A DNA stretch of 64,000 nt from Halalkalibacter oceani (lineage in GTDB: Bacteria; Bacillota; Bacilli; Bacillales; Bacillaceae_D), in NCBI RefSeq assembly GCF_023715705.1, contig NZ_JAMBOS010000008.1, positions 1 to 64,000 on the forward strand, in the 5' to 3' direction. Made by a program: the position numbers and the translations under genes. Under the pieces are notes generated by a model. The model was not told where the DNA came from, did no database searches, and saw nothing but the letters and a program-made list of their open reading frames with translations. Below are positions 1 through 7,648 of this stretch, piece by piece (position 1 is the first letter of the stretch; every line of letters begins with the position of its first letter).

Positions 1-87
1 TTAGAGATGATGAGGTTGATAGGTCTGGTGTGGAAGCGTGGCGACACGTGGAGCTGACAGATACTAATCGGTCGAGGACTTATCCAA
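1..87 (+). rRNA. rrl: 23S ribosomal RNA, 3' end (partial)
   Basis: The first ~87 bases read as the conserved 3' end of bacterial 23S rRNA, including ACTAATCGGTCGAGGACTT. The rest of the gene and the 16S lie outside the window. The exact 3' end is approximate. A 5S gene follows on the same strand after ~125 bases, the usual rrn order. Confidence 0.95.
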
Positions 88-212
88 GCAATTCTTGATA
101 CTTGTACAATCATGATCTAGTTTTGAAGGAATCAAGCCCATGTCCCCTGTCTTTTTGGGACGTGGGCTAGATTGATCAAAGAGAGCCTTACGAGGTAATC
201 TGTCGATCAAAT

Positions 213-329
213 GTCCGGTGGCGATAGCGAAGAGGTCACACCCGTTCCCATGCCGAACACGGTCGTTAAGCTCTTCAGCGCCGATGGTAGTTGGAGGCTT
301 CCTCCTGCAAGAGTAGGACGTTGCCGGGC
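213..329 (+). rRNA. rrf: 5S ribosomal RNA
   Basis: A 117-base 5S rRNA of Bacillus type. The core GGCGATAGCGAAGAGGTCAC and the CCGAACACGG loop are present, and the first and last bases pair as a closing stem (GTCCGGT with GCCGGGC). It follows 23S directly and is closed by the terminator at 333-363. A second 5S at 5941-6057 is nearly identical. Confidence 0.97.
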
Positions 330-332
330 GAT

Positions 333-363
333 AAAGTACAATCCAAACGGATTGTACTTTTTT
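333..363 (+). terminator. rrn operon terminator, copy 1
   Basis: A perfect 12-bp stem (AAAGTACAATCC / GGATTGTACTTT, loop AAAC) is followed by a T run. It lies 3 bases after 5S and ends the rRNA operon. Two further copies follow at 596 and 859. Confidence 0.92.
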
Positions 364-595
364 TATTGCACAAAAGATAACGCACAAGGCCTGAAGAGCA
401 CTCGTTCGGAAGAACGAGCAGCTTCTATGAAAAAGCCGATGGAGCTTCATGAGTAAGCAGCGAAGCAAAACAGCATGTCCCCCTGTGAGACGAGCCGTTT
501 GTCTTCGTAGGACTTCATGAAAAGGGGGCAGGGAAAGCGACATGAATATCATCCCCGTAGAAGACAAATGGAGAGCCAGGACGTTGCCGGGCGAT

Positions 596-626
596 AAAGT
601 ACAATCCAAGCGGATTGTGCTTTTTT
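596..626 (+). terminator. rrn terminator, copy 2
   Basis: Same hairpin as at 333 with one compensated change (loop AAGC, right arm GGATTGTGCTTT) and a T run. It belongs to the second 263-bp unit and has no gene immediately upstream. Confidence 0.85.
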
Positions 627-858
627 TATTGCACAAAGGATAACGCACAAGGCCTGAAGAGCACTCGTTCGGAAGAACGAGCCGCTTCTATGAAAAAGCC
701 GATGGAGCTTCATAAGTAAGCAGCGAAGCAAAACAGCATGTCCCCCTGTGAGACGAGCCGTTTGTCTTCGTAGGACTTCATGAAAAGAGGCCAGAGAAAG
801 CGACATGAATATCATCCCCGTAGAAGACAAATGGAGAGCCAGGACGTTGCCGGGCGAT

Positions 859-889
859 AAAGTACAATCCAAGCGGATTGTGCTTTTTT
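859..889 (+). terminator. rrn terminator, copy 3
   Basis: Third copy of the hairpin (AAAGTACAATCC / GGATTGTGCTTT) with a T run, identical to copy 2. Confidence 0.85.
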
Positions 890-1042
890 TATTGCACAAA
901 AGATGACGTTAATGATCTAAAGGGCACTGGTTTTGAGGTACTGCGTGGGAGCAGTGAAGCAAAGTTGCCGATGACAAACTACAATCTAAAGGAATGTTTA
1001 TACTAAACTCAATCCTTTTACACCGTTTTAGGGTCGGGTAAG

Positions 1043-1105
1043 GGTGATATTTGAGATGCTCCTGAAAAAGGAAGCAGGGGCAAGTCAGTAATAAGACTTG
1101 TCACC
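1043..1105 (+). promoter_or_regulatory. Possible structured leader upstream of fluC
   Basis: An outer stem GGTGA (1043-1047) / TCACC (1101-1105) encloses two hairpins: TCCT/AGGA (1060-1072) and CAAGTC/GACTTG (1081-1100). It lies 50 bases before a fluoride-channel gene, where fluoride riboswitches are common, but the conserved 3' core of that riboswitch is not recognisable. It could be a divergent riboswitch, an operator or chance pairing. The rest of 906-1154 shows nothing else. Confidence 0.25.
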
Positions 1106-1154
1106 TGATCCTTTCATACGTTAAAATCGTACTATTCGCAAGGGTGGGAAGAAG

Positions 1155-1565
1155 ATGAGGGGCTCTTTATTACAAAATATTGGCGCGGTGGCGGCAGGTG
1201 GAGCGATTGGCACCTTGCTGCGCTACTATGTTCATTTATATTCACAAGCGAGCGATTTTCCATTAGGAACATTATTTGAAAATATAACGGGGAGCTTTGT
1301 GCTGGGTGCGTTGACAGGCTGGTTTTTGTCCCGGCAGCCCCGTGAATGGCTCAGACTTGGCCTTGGGGTTGGAATATGCGGGGGCTTTACGACGATGTCG
1401 ACCTTTGCTGCCGATAGCACGGCTTTGCTGTTAGAGTCTCGATGGCTGCCTGCATTCATCTACTTGCTATTGTCAGTTTTTGGTGGGATGATAAGTGCGT
1501 TAGCCGGCTTTTTACTCGGTCGGAAGCTGGCGGCTAAAAGAGGGAAAGAGGTGAAGCTGCATTGA
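1155..1565 (+). CDS. fluC: Fluoride efflux channel, first subunit (FluC/CrcB)
   Basis: A 136-residue membrane protein with four predicted transmembrane helices, the usual size of FluC. Family signatures are visible: an Asn-containing helix ending in TGSFVLG and the GGFTTMSTF stretch that lines the fluoride pore. The family exports F- from the cytoplasm as a dual-topology dimer. It overlaps the next fluC gene by 4 bases. Paired adjacent fluC genes in Bacillales usually give a heterodimeric channel, and that is inferred here. The ATG start has a GGGTGGGAAGAAG ribosome site. Confidence 0.93.
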   Translation: MRGSLLQNIGAVAAGGAIGTLLRYYVHLYSQASDFPLGTLFENITGSFVLGALTGWFLSRQPREWLRLGLGVGICGGFTTMSTFAADSTALLLESRWLPAFIYLLLSVFGGMISALAGFLLGRKLAAKRGKEVKLH

Positions 1566-1942
1566 ACTGTGCTTTACTGTTTGCCGGTATAGGCGGGGCG
1601 GCGGGGGCAGTGTCCCGCTACATATTAGGACTTTACCTCATGAAAAAGCTCGTATTTCAGCCTTTTCCTCTTTCGATGTTGATTGTAAATGCCCTAGGTT
1701 CACTGGGGCTGGGGGTCTTTTATCGATCTTATTTTCAACAAATTCCCGAGGCTTATGATGAGCCGTTATTTCTCTTTCTGGCCCTTGGTTATTTCGGTGC
1801 ATTTACGACTTTTTCGACTTTTAGTGTAGAAGCTGTTCAATTGTATCAGCAAAAGCGATGGCTGCATCTGTTTCTTTATACGGGGTTGACTGTTTTCGGC
1901 TCCATCTGTTTGTTTATGATCGGATTTACGGTAATGAGATAA
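1562..1942 (+). CDS. fluC: Fluoride efflux channel, second subunit (FluC/CrcB)
   Basis: 126 residues, four predicted helices and the family stretch GAFTTFSTF. It starts with TTG inside the stop codon of the first fluC (TTGA overlap), so the two are translationally coupled. GAGGTGAAG upstream serves as ribosome site. It is probably the antiparallel partner of the first protein in one fluoride channel. The PLP-enzyme gene follows 22 bases later and may be co-transcribed, although no metabolic link is evident. Confidence 0.93.
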   Translation: MNCALLFAGIGGAAGAVSRYILGLYLMKKLVFQPFPLSMLIVNALGSLGLGVFYRSYFQQIPEAYDEPLFLFLALGYFGAFTTFSTFSVEAVQLYQQKRWLHLFLYTGLTVFGSICLFMIGFTVMR

Positions 1943-1964
1943 TAAGCGTTAAGGAGTGGGGAAG

Positions 1965-3110
1965 ATGAAAGAGTCACATTTTAATACGAGAACGGTTCAT
2001 TTTCAAAAAAAAGAGAAAGCCCGCAATACAAGTAAGGCAAAGCCAATCTATCAAACCTCAGCTTTCGTCTTTACTGATCTTGATGATATGGAAAGCTTTT
2101 ATGAGGGTGAAAAGGAATACTTATATACGCGCTACAGCAACCCTAATACCGATGATCTTGGCAAAGGGGTCGCTTTATTAGAAGAGGCGGATGATGGAGT
2201 TGCGGCGGCTTCCGGAATGGCGGCCATTTTGGCAGGGATTCTTGCTGTTGCGAAGCGGGGAGATCATATTATTGCTTCAGATGATTTGTATGGCGGGACG
2301 TATACTCTCTTTTCTCAGGAGCTGGCGGGCTTTGATATTGAAGTAAGCTTCGTTTCCTTTGGAGATTTGGATGATGTCAAAAAAGCGATCACAGAAAAAA
2401 CCGTTTTGCTCTACACCGAGTCGATAACGAATCCACTTCTTCGAGTAGAGCAGCTGGCGGAGGTCATTCAACTGGCGAAAGCGAAAAAAATAAAAACAAT
2501 GATCGATAACACATTCGCAACGCCGTATTTACTCCAGCCGGTCAAGCTGGGCGCTGATCTTGTCGTCCATAGTGCGACAAAATACATTGGCGGCCACAGT
2601 GATGTGACAGCGGGTGTATTGGCTGGCGAGCAGTCGTTAATTGATGCAGCAAGAGCAAACATTGTCACGTTTGGAAGTAATTTAACGCCATTTGAAGCTT
2701 GGCTGGCATGCAGAGGGTTAAAGACATTGAGCATTCGCATGGAGCGGCAGAGTGCCAACGCGGCTGCACTGGCTGCCGCAATGGAAGAAAACGAGGGTGT
2801 GGCCCGCGTTCATTATCCGAAGGATGTTTCCGAGAAAGGGAACGGTGCGATGGTCAGTATAGATCTGAAGCAAACCGTTAATGTGGAGACCTTTTTCAAA
2901 TCGCTCGGCTGGGTAAAAATCGCGCCGACCTTGGCCGGTGTTGAAACGACTGTCTCGTATCCTATCCGGACTTCGCATCGAACAATTCCAGCGGAATTAA
3001 GGCAGAAGTTGGGAATAGGAGAACAGCTTATTCGTATTTCAGTAGGGATAGAGGATGAACGGGATATTATTAGTGCTTTTCAGCTGGCGATTTCGTCAGC
3101 ACAATCATAG
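1965..3110 (+). CDS. Cys/Met-metabolism PLP enzyme (cystathionine/methionine gamma-lyase-like)
   Basis: About 381 residues of the Cys/Met metabolism PLP-dependent family. Visible are the aromatic-rich N-terminal YTRYSNPNTDDL, the cofactor region ASGMAAI, the Asp of MIDNTFATPY, the Schiff-base lysine in VHSATKYIGGHSD and the C-terminal SVGIED. The family includes cystathionine gamma-synthase, cystathionine lyases and methionine gamma-lyase; the exact reaction cannot be fixed from sequence. I chose ATG 1965, which has AAGGAGTGGGG at good spacing, rather than the GTG 9 bases upstream. No SAM or T-box leader is seen. Confidence 0.85.
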   Translation: MKESHFNTRTVHFQKKEKARNTSKAKPIYQTSAFVFTDLDDMESFYEGEKEYLYTRYSNPNTDDLGKGVALLEEADDGVAAASGMAAILAGILAVAKRGDHIIASDDLYGGTYTLFSQELAGFDIEVSFVSFGDLDDVKKAITEKTVLLYTESITNPLLRVEQLAEVIQLAKAKKIKTMIDNTFATPYLLQPVKLGADLVVHSATKYIGGHSDVTAGVLAGEQSLIDAARANIVTFGSNLTPFEAWLACRGLKTLSIRMERQSANAAALAAAMEENEGVARVHYPKDVSEKGNGAMVSIDLKQTVNVETFFKSLGWVKIAPTLAGVETTVSYPIRTSHRTIPAELRQKLGIGEQLIRISVGIEDERDIISAFQLAISSAQS

Positions 3111-3240
3111 AGCAGGAAAGGCCGGAACAGAAGTCGAGGTTGAGATGAACAACGTAGACGCTGACTTCGACAGCGCTTTGGGGGCTTGGGACGTAAAGGT
3201 TAGAAGCAAACCTTTATGACTCAGGTTCTTTTTGCAATCT

Positions 3241-3293
3241 TTAAACAAACATTAACAAGTCTTAAACTTTTCTTTACAGTTGTTCAGTATGAT
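3241..3293 (+). promoter_or_regulatory. PhoP-box promoter of the SLH protein gene
   Basis: Four TTAACA-like hexamers lie on one face of the helix: TTAAAC (3241), TTAACA (3252), TTAAAC (3262) and TTTACA (3273), spaced 11, 10 and 11 bases. A -10-like TATGAT follows at 3288-3293. This is the layout of PhoP~P binding sites in Bacillus phosphate-starvation promoters. The preceding stretch 3111-3240 holds only a small hairpin (TAAAGGTT/AACCTTTA, about 3196-3218). Confidence 0.75.
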
Positions 3294-3329
3294 GAAGAGT
3301 GAACGATATGGAAGAGGAGACAGAAGACA

Positions 3330-5501
3330 TTGAAAAAACTTATAACAAACGTTACATTAGCCGCAGCACTCTTATTCACAGCCCAACCGTATAACGTACT
3401 TGCCGAGGCACCGCCTTTTTTGCAATATGATGGGGAAAGTCGGCTACAAGTGACGCAGCTCGCTCAGTATGACAGTCTGGCAGGGGCTGGTGGAACAGAA
3501 ATTTTGGCATTTGATATTGCCAGCAAAAAAGCATTTGTAACAAACGGGGCTGAAGACGGGCTTGATATTTTATCGTTTGCCGAACTGGCTTCCGGAGAGT
3601 TTCGTCAGCTGGAATCGATTCGTCGTATAAATGTCGGGGATTTTGGACTTGACCAGGTTGAGGATATTACGAGCGTAGCCTCGCATCCATGTGAAGACCT
3701 TATTGCGTTAGCCGTCGTAAGCGATCCGAAGACGGATCCTGGCTATATAGTATTTCTGACAAAATCAGGAGACTATTTGACTCATGTTCAGGTAGGGGCA
3801 TTACCGGATATGGTGACCTTCTCCCCGGACGGAAAAAAAGCGCTTGTCGCAAATGAAGGGGAACCAAATGATGACTACAGCGTGGACCCGGAAGGATCAG
3901 TATCCATTATTGATGTTTCCAATGGCGTAACGTCAACTAGTGAGCTGGAAGTGAAAACACTCTCGTTTCCTGAAGAGCTCTTTGATGAACATGTTCGTGT
4001 CAGTTCAAAAGGAAGCGCGGCTCAGCAGATCGAGCCTGAATATATTGTTGTGAGCGATGATAGCAGGACTGCTTATGTGGCTTTGCAGGAAAATAATGCA
4101 ATTGCGATTATCGATTTGCAGGCCGAAAAAGTAACGGCAGTGAAAGGCATTGGTTTTAAGGATCATTCGATTCCTGGAAATGAACTGGACGGAATAGAAG
4201 ATGGCGAGATCAATATAGAGAATCTGCCTTTACTTGGCTGGAGAATGCCCGATGCAATCGATCTATACACTATAAATGGACAAACCTATCTTTTTACGCC
4301 AAATGAAGGTGATGCGCGCGATTACGATGCGTATTCAGAAGAAGTGAAAATTGGAGAAATTCTTGATCAAATTGAGTTGAATGCTGATCATTATGAAGGT
4401 TATTCCCAAGAAGAGCTTGATGAACTGGTTGAGTCGGGACTTCTTGAAGAAATGAAGGATACCCTTATTACAGCCGAAGACGGTAAAAATGATCAAGGCA
4501 TCTATGAAGCCCTTTATTCCTTTGGGGGACGGAGTTTTTCAATTTACAATGCTGATACGATGGAACTGGTCTATGACAGTGGTGCGGAATTTGAGCAGAT
4601 TATAGCCGAAGTGCTGCCTGAGCACTTTAATACAACGAATGATAAGCTCCAGTTTGATGGGCGCAGTGATGCGAAGGGACCAGAACCGGAAACGGTCGTG
4701 GTCGGCCGGATTGGTGATTCTATTTATGCCTTTACAGCGTTAGAGCGCGTTGGAGCCATTATGGTTTACGATGTTACGAACCCGGCAGATTCTCAATTTG
4801 TGACGATGATTTCAAGCCGCGATTTTTCCGTTAATGTTGGTGGAGATGTTTCTCCGGAAGGGCTTGTATTTATCGAAGCAGAAAATAGTCCAACAGGTCA
4901 TGCGTTGCTAGCTGCAACTCATGAAGTTTCCGGTACAGTTGCAGTATATGAATTCACAGAAGAGTCGGGAGCACTATCGCCAATTCCTGATGTGAACGAG
5001 GGCGATCAGGCTTACCCTTATATTATCGAGTTGTTGGAAAGGGATGTAATTGATGCCGGCGCGTTTCGCCCTGCAGAAACTCTGACAAGGGGTGACCTGG
5101 TTGTAATGGTTAGCCGTGGGCTTGGGTTGGAGCCAAGTGATGCAGCTGGACCGTTTACTGACGTGCGCGGAGAAAACGCATCGTTTATCCAAGCGGCGTA
5201 CGAAGCAGGAATCGTTAATGGAACGGCGGAGCATCTGTTTGCGCCGGAGCAGTCTATTACAAGAGAACAAATGGCAGTTATTTTTACGAGAGCATTTGAT
5301 TATATAAATGAAGAAACAGGAGAGAGAAGCGAAGTTACGTTTGCGGATGATCAACAGATTAGTGCATATGCGAAAGCCGCCGCTCAATATGCTGTTGAAT
5401 TGGGCTGGATGACAGCGACGGAAGAAGAGTTTCAGCCAAAGGCGCACAGCTCACGGGCTGAAGCAGCGAAAATGATTTCGCTCTTTCTGAATGATTTGTA
5501 A
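3330..5501 (+). CDS. Secreted choice-of-anchor I beta-propeller protein with three SLH domains
   Basis: 723 residues starting with TTG after a GAGGAG ribosome site. A signal peptide (MKK, hydrophobic core, probable cleavage after VLA near residue 26) precedes a ~520-residue region with YVTN-like repeats (FSPDGKKALVANEGEP and similar), typical of the choice-of-anchor I family. The last ~170 residues form three S-layer-homology repeats that tether the protein to the cell-wall secondary polymer. PhoP boxes upstream suggest expression during phosphate starvation, so a phosphorus-scavenging surface enzyme is plausible. Some relatives are annotated as alkaline-phosphatase-like, but I see no metal site I can defend. 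It appears monocistronic. Confidence 0.82.
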   Translation: MKKLITNVTLAAALLFTAQPYNVLAEAPPFLQYDGESRLQVTQLAQYDSLAGAGGTEILAFDIASKKAFVTNGAEDGLDILSFAELASGEFRQLESIRRINVGDFGLDQVEDITSVASHPCEDLIALAVVSDPKTDPGYIVFLTKSGDYLTHVQVGALPDMVTFSPDGKKALVANEGEPNDDYSVDPEGSVSIIDVSNGVTSTSELEVKTLSFPEELFDEHVRVSSKGSAAQQIEPEYIVVSDDSRTAYVALQENNAIAIIDLQAEKVTAVKGIGFKDHSIPGNELDGIEDGEINIENLPLLGWRMPDAIDLYTINGQTYLFTPNEGDARDYDAYSEEVKIGEILDQIELNADHYEGYSQEELDELVESGLLEEMKDTLITAEDGKNDQGIYEALYSFGGRSFSIYNADTMELVYDSGAEFEQIIAEVLPEHFNTTNDKLQFDGRSDAKGPEPETVVVGRIGDSIYAFTALERVGAIMVYDVTNPADSQFVTMISSRDFSVNVGGDVSPEGLVFIEAENSPTGHALLAATHEVSGTVAVYEFTEESGALSPIPDVNEGDQAYPYIIELLERDVIDAGAFRPAETLTRGDLVVMVSRGLGLEPSDAAGPFTDVRGENASFIQAAYEAGIVNGTAEHLFAPEQSITREQMAVIFTRAFDYINEETGERSEVTFADDQQISAYAKAAAQYAVELGWMTATEEEFQPKAHSSRAEAAKMISLFLNDL

Positions 5502-5510
5502 GTGAAAGAA

Positions 5511-5597
5511 GAGCTGAGCTGTACGCTGCTGGAATTGACGGCAGCTCGGCTTTCTGAAAGGCTGGGCAAAAGGTAAAACAACCTTTTGTCCAGCCTC
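5511..5597 (+). repeat. Two-hairpin dispersed intergenic repeat, copy A (terminator)
   Basis: Hairpin 1 pairs AGCTGAGCTG with CAGCTCGGCT and is followed by CTTT. Hairpin 2 pairs GGCTGG(GC)AAAAGGT with ACCTTTT(GT)CCAGCC (5560-5595). The same architecture recurs at 20598-20690 and 55355-55457. It sits between convergent genes and should stop transcription from both sides. Confidence 0.7.
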
Positions 5598-5614
5598 TTC
5601 TTATAAAGAGACGC

Positions 5615-5764
5615 CTAGTCGTATTGGTGTAAAGACTCAAAGAACTGCTGCAAAAGCGGCACTTCATCGGTAGCGATGAGAACTGGAAGAACTAACACAG
5701 TGAGTAACAGACCGACCGGTGTAAGTAACATAACCCGAAGAGGATTCATTATTTTCTTTAGCAA
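5615..5764 (-). CDS. Small hydrophobic membrane peptide, 49 residues
   Basis: A minus-strand frame starting with TTG (5764-5762) after AGGGGGAG and ending at TAG (5617-5615). It encodes a basic N-terminus (MLKKIMNPLR), one long hydrophobic segment (VMLLTPVGLLLTVLVLPVLI) and a short acidic tail ending in HQYD. One transmembrane helix with the N-terminus inside is predicted. I do not recognise a family. A strong extended -10 promoter with an overlapping CcpA site lies just upstream, so this is probably a real, catabolite-repressed gene. No partner is adjacent. Confidence 0.6.
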   Translation of the reverse strand: MLKKIMNPLRVMLLTPVGLLLTVLVLPVLIATDEVPLLQQFFESLHQYD

Positions 5765-5819
5765 ATTGTTCTCCCCCTTTTTATAAATGTGAATTTTATC
5801 TGAATATTCTTTTTTATAT

Positions 5820-5852
5820 CATAACATGTAAGCGCTATCATAATCAAATTAT
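5820..5852 (-). promoter_or_regulatory. Minus-strand promoter with overlapping CcpA cre site
   Basis: On the minus strand TTGATT (-35) is followed after ~18 bases by TATGAT in an extended -10 context (TGTTATGAT). Between and over them lies TGTAAGCGCTATCA (5827-5840 read on the plus strand), a full match to the cre consensus TGWAANCGNTNWCA. CcpA bound here would block the promoter of the 49-residue peptide. The identical 14-mer recurs at 61644. Confidence 0.75.
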
Positions 5853-5892
5853 TTGTACAATCTGTGAACAATTCTTTTTGTTTTAAAAGCAC

Positions 5893-5921
5893 TTGAAGTG
5901 TTAAGAGTAGTATGGTATTAT
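5893..5921 (+). promoter_or_regulatory. Promoter of the stand-alone 5S rRNA gene
   Basis: TTGAAG (5893-5898), a 17-base spacer and TATTAT (5916-5921) make a good SigA promoter starting near 5928, just upstream of a 5S gene that has no 16S or 23S before it. Confidence 0.65.
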
Positions 5922-5940
5922 AGATCTTGTGTCAGAAACA

Positions 5941-6057
5941 GTCCGGTGGCGATAGCGAAGAGGTCACACCCGTTCCCATGCCGAACACGGTCGTTAAGCT
6001 CTTCAGCGCCGATGGTAGTTGGGGGCTTCCCCCTGTGAGAGTAGGACGTTGCCGGGC
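5941..6057 (+). rRNA. rrf: Orphan 5S ribosomal RNA
   Basis: A second complete 5S, differing from the first at a few positions in one helix (GGGGGCTTCCCCC here, GGAGGCTTCCTCC in copy 1; the changes keep pairing). Flanking AACAG/CTGTT extends the closing stem, as in a processing precursor. It has its own promoter at 5893 and lies ~380 bases before the initiator tRNA. An isolated 5S could be the remnant of a lost rrn operon or an independent dose of 5S. Confidence 0.95.
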
Positions 6058-6120
6058 TGTTCTGCATAAAAGATGAACAAGTTGGCGATACTTTCATTAA
6101 GGTCGTACATCTCACATAAA

Positions 6121-6439
6121 TCTAATCATCTTTGTAAAAGCATCATCCAATAACTTTGTAACGACGCGGGGTGGAGCAACGAGCAAAACATCCGCCGAAT
6201 TAGCAGCGAGTGAGCTCGACGCATGAAAGCATCATTGAACAATCAGGAAGAGGAGAGTTTATCGCTTCCTTGGGAAACATCATCCGAATACTTAATAACG
6301 ACGCGGGGTGGAGCAACAAGCAAAACATCCACCGAAACAGCGACGAGTAAACTCGACGCATGAAAGCTTCCTTGAATAATCGGGAAGAGAAGAGTTCTAA
6401 TCATCTTTGTAAAAGCATCATCTAATAACTTTGTAACGA
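6121..6439 (+). repeat. ~138-bp tandem repeat containing the 5' end of tRNA-fMet
   Basis: Units begin near 6121, 6259 and 6396. Each ends with (AA)CGACGCGGGGTGGAGCA, in which the last 14 bases equal the first 14 of the tRNA that starts at 6440. The tRNA-like starts are at 6165, 6302 and 6440 (steps 137 and 138). The first two then diverge into AAC(G/A)AGCAAAACATCC, so only the third continues into a real tRNA. No gene is supportable here. Confidence 0.88.
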
Positions 6440-6513
<74 letters not shown>

Positions 6514-6517
6514 TACC

Positions 6518-6549
6518 AAAAACCGAAGCGGATTGTTTCGGTTTTTTTC
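6518..6549 (+). terminator. Terminator after tRNA-fMet
   Basis: AAAACCGAA pairs with TTCGGTTTT across a nine-base loop and runs into T's, five bases after the tRNA. Confidence 0.85.
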
Positions 6550-6658
6550 TTATGTGCTGAGAGGAAATAGGCATTTCCTCCGAAATCGGATAAACTAGAA
6601 GAGAGATGAGGATAGACATTCCGAATTGCCTAAAGTCCGGATAAAGGAGAGTATCAAT

Positions 6659-7648
6659 ATGGATGAATTTTCTTTCATCAACAGTATTATGCCGAGGCAG
6701 TTGCAGCAGCCTTCCCTGATTAAAGGGATTGGTGATGATGCTGCTGTGTACAAGGCTTCAGATAAGTCTGATCAGGTTGTCTGCGTTGATACCCTCGTTG
6801 AGGGCGTACATTTTCGGCGCGATACGCTCTCCCCATTTCAGATTGGGAGGAAAGGACTCGCCAGCAATATTAGTGATCTTGCTGCGATGGGGGCAACGCC
6901 GGCTTATTATCTTGTATCGCTGGCCGTTCCTGAAACATGGGATGAAAAAGAGCTGAGGGAGATATACCGTGGCATGGAGGAGCTGGCAACAAAATATAGA
7001 ATGGATTTAATCGGCGGTGACACGGTTTCTACTCCGGCCGCGCTCGTGCTGACGATCACGGTGATTGGCCAGGTCGAGCGTACAAAAGCAAGGTATCGTA
7101 ATGCCGCACGGCCGGGCGATCTTTTGTTTCTGACGGGCTATGCAGGCTCTGCGGCTGCAGGACTGGAGCTGTTGCTGAAAAGAGGCAGAACAGCGACTTT
7201 TTCAGAGGAGGAACTGGCATTGGTGAAGGCCCATCAGGAGCCATCGCCTCATGTGGAGCAAGGTTGCCTGTTCGCGGACTTTGCCGGACGAGTGGCATTA
7301 AATGATATTAGTGACGGAGTGGCCAGCGAAGCAGATGAAATAGCAGAAGCGAGTCATGTCTCGATTGTCATTGAAGCCGATTCACTTCCATTTCATCCGA
7401 GCGTGAGTGTCTACCCAGCTAGTCAGCAACTTGACTGGGCCCTGTACGGAGGGGAGGATTATGTTCTGCTCGGTGCAGCAGCGCCCGCTGATGTAAAGGA
7501 ACTAAAAGAGCGTTTTGCGGCTGGGAAGCTTCCCTTTTTTGAAGTGGGACGTGTCGAAGCCGGAGAACCGGGTGTTTTTTTAAGGCAAAACGGTCAGCTG
7601 AAAAAGCTGGAGAAGAAAGGCTATAATCATTTTCAAAAGCGCAGGTGA
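6659..7648 (+). CDS. thiL: Thiamine-monophosphate kinase
   Basis: About 329 residues of the PurM/ThiL kinase family; converts thiamine phosphate to thiamine diphosphate with ATP in the cytoplasm. Visible: FINSIMP near the N-terminus, KGIGDDAAV (metal/nucleotide Asp), VDTLVEGVHF, the conserved NISDLAAMGATP, GGDTV, NDISDGVASE and YGGEDYVLL. ATG 6659 has AAGGAG upstream; an in-frame start 33 bases earlier lacks a ribosome site. It heads the t6A operon exactly as ydiA does in B. subtilis. Confidence 0.95.
   Translation: MDEFSFINSIMPRQLQQPSLIKGIGDDAAVYKASDKSDQVVCVDTLVEGVHFRRDTLSPFQIGRKGLASNISDLAAMGATPAYYLVSLAVPETWDEKELREIYRGMEELATKYRMDLIGGDTVSTPAALVLTITVIGQVERTKARYRNAARPGDLLFLTGYAGSAAAGLELLLKRGRTATFSEEELALVKAHQEPSPHVEQGCLFADFAGRVALNDISDGVASEADEIAEASHVSIVIEADSLPFHPSVSVYPASQQLDWALYGGEDYVLLGAAAPADVKELKERFAAGKLPFFEVGRVEAGEPGVFLRQNGQLKKLEKKGYNHFQKRR

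Larger units (their letters stand above)
315..905 (+). repeat. 263-bp tandem repeat built on the 5S 3' tip and rrn terminator
   Basis: The sequence from AGGACGTTGCCGGGC (last 15 bases of 5S) through the terminator restarts at 315, 578 and 841, an exact 263-base step. The first two units are complete and near-identical; the third stops after its terminator at about 905. Units 2 and 3 therefore carry a 5S tail and terminator but no 5S gene. The filler (about 365-577 and 627-840) has no supportable gene; apparent reading frames recur in each unit because the DNA repeats. Confidence 0.93.

Noticed and set aside
211-456. 81-codon open frame across the 5S gene
   Set aside because: It runs through 5S rRNA and the terminator; recurring copies in the 263-bp units are by-products of the repeat.
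1021-1130. Fluoride riboswitch before fluC
   Set aside because: Place fits and stems can be drawn, but the conserved CTGATGNCTCCTAC-like 3' core is missing; listed only as a possible structured leader.
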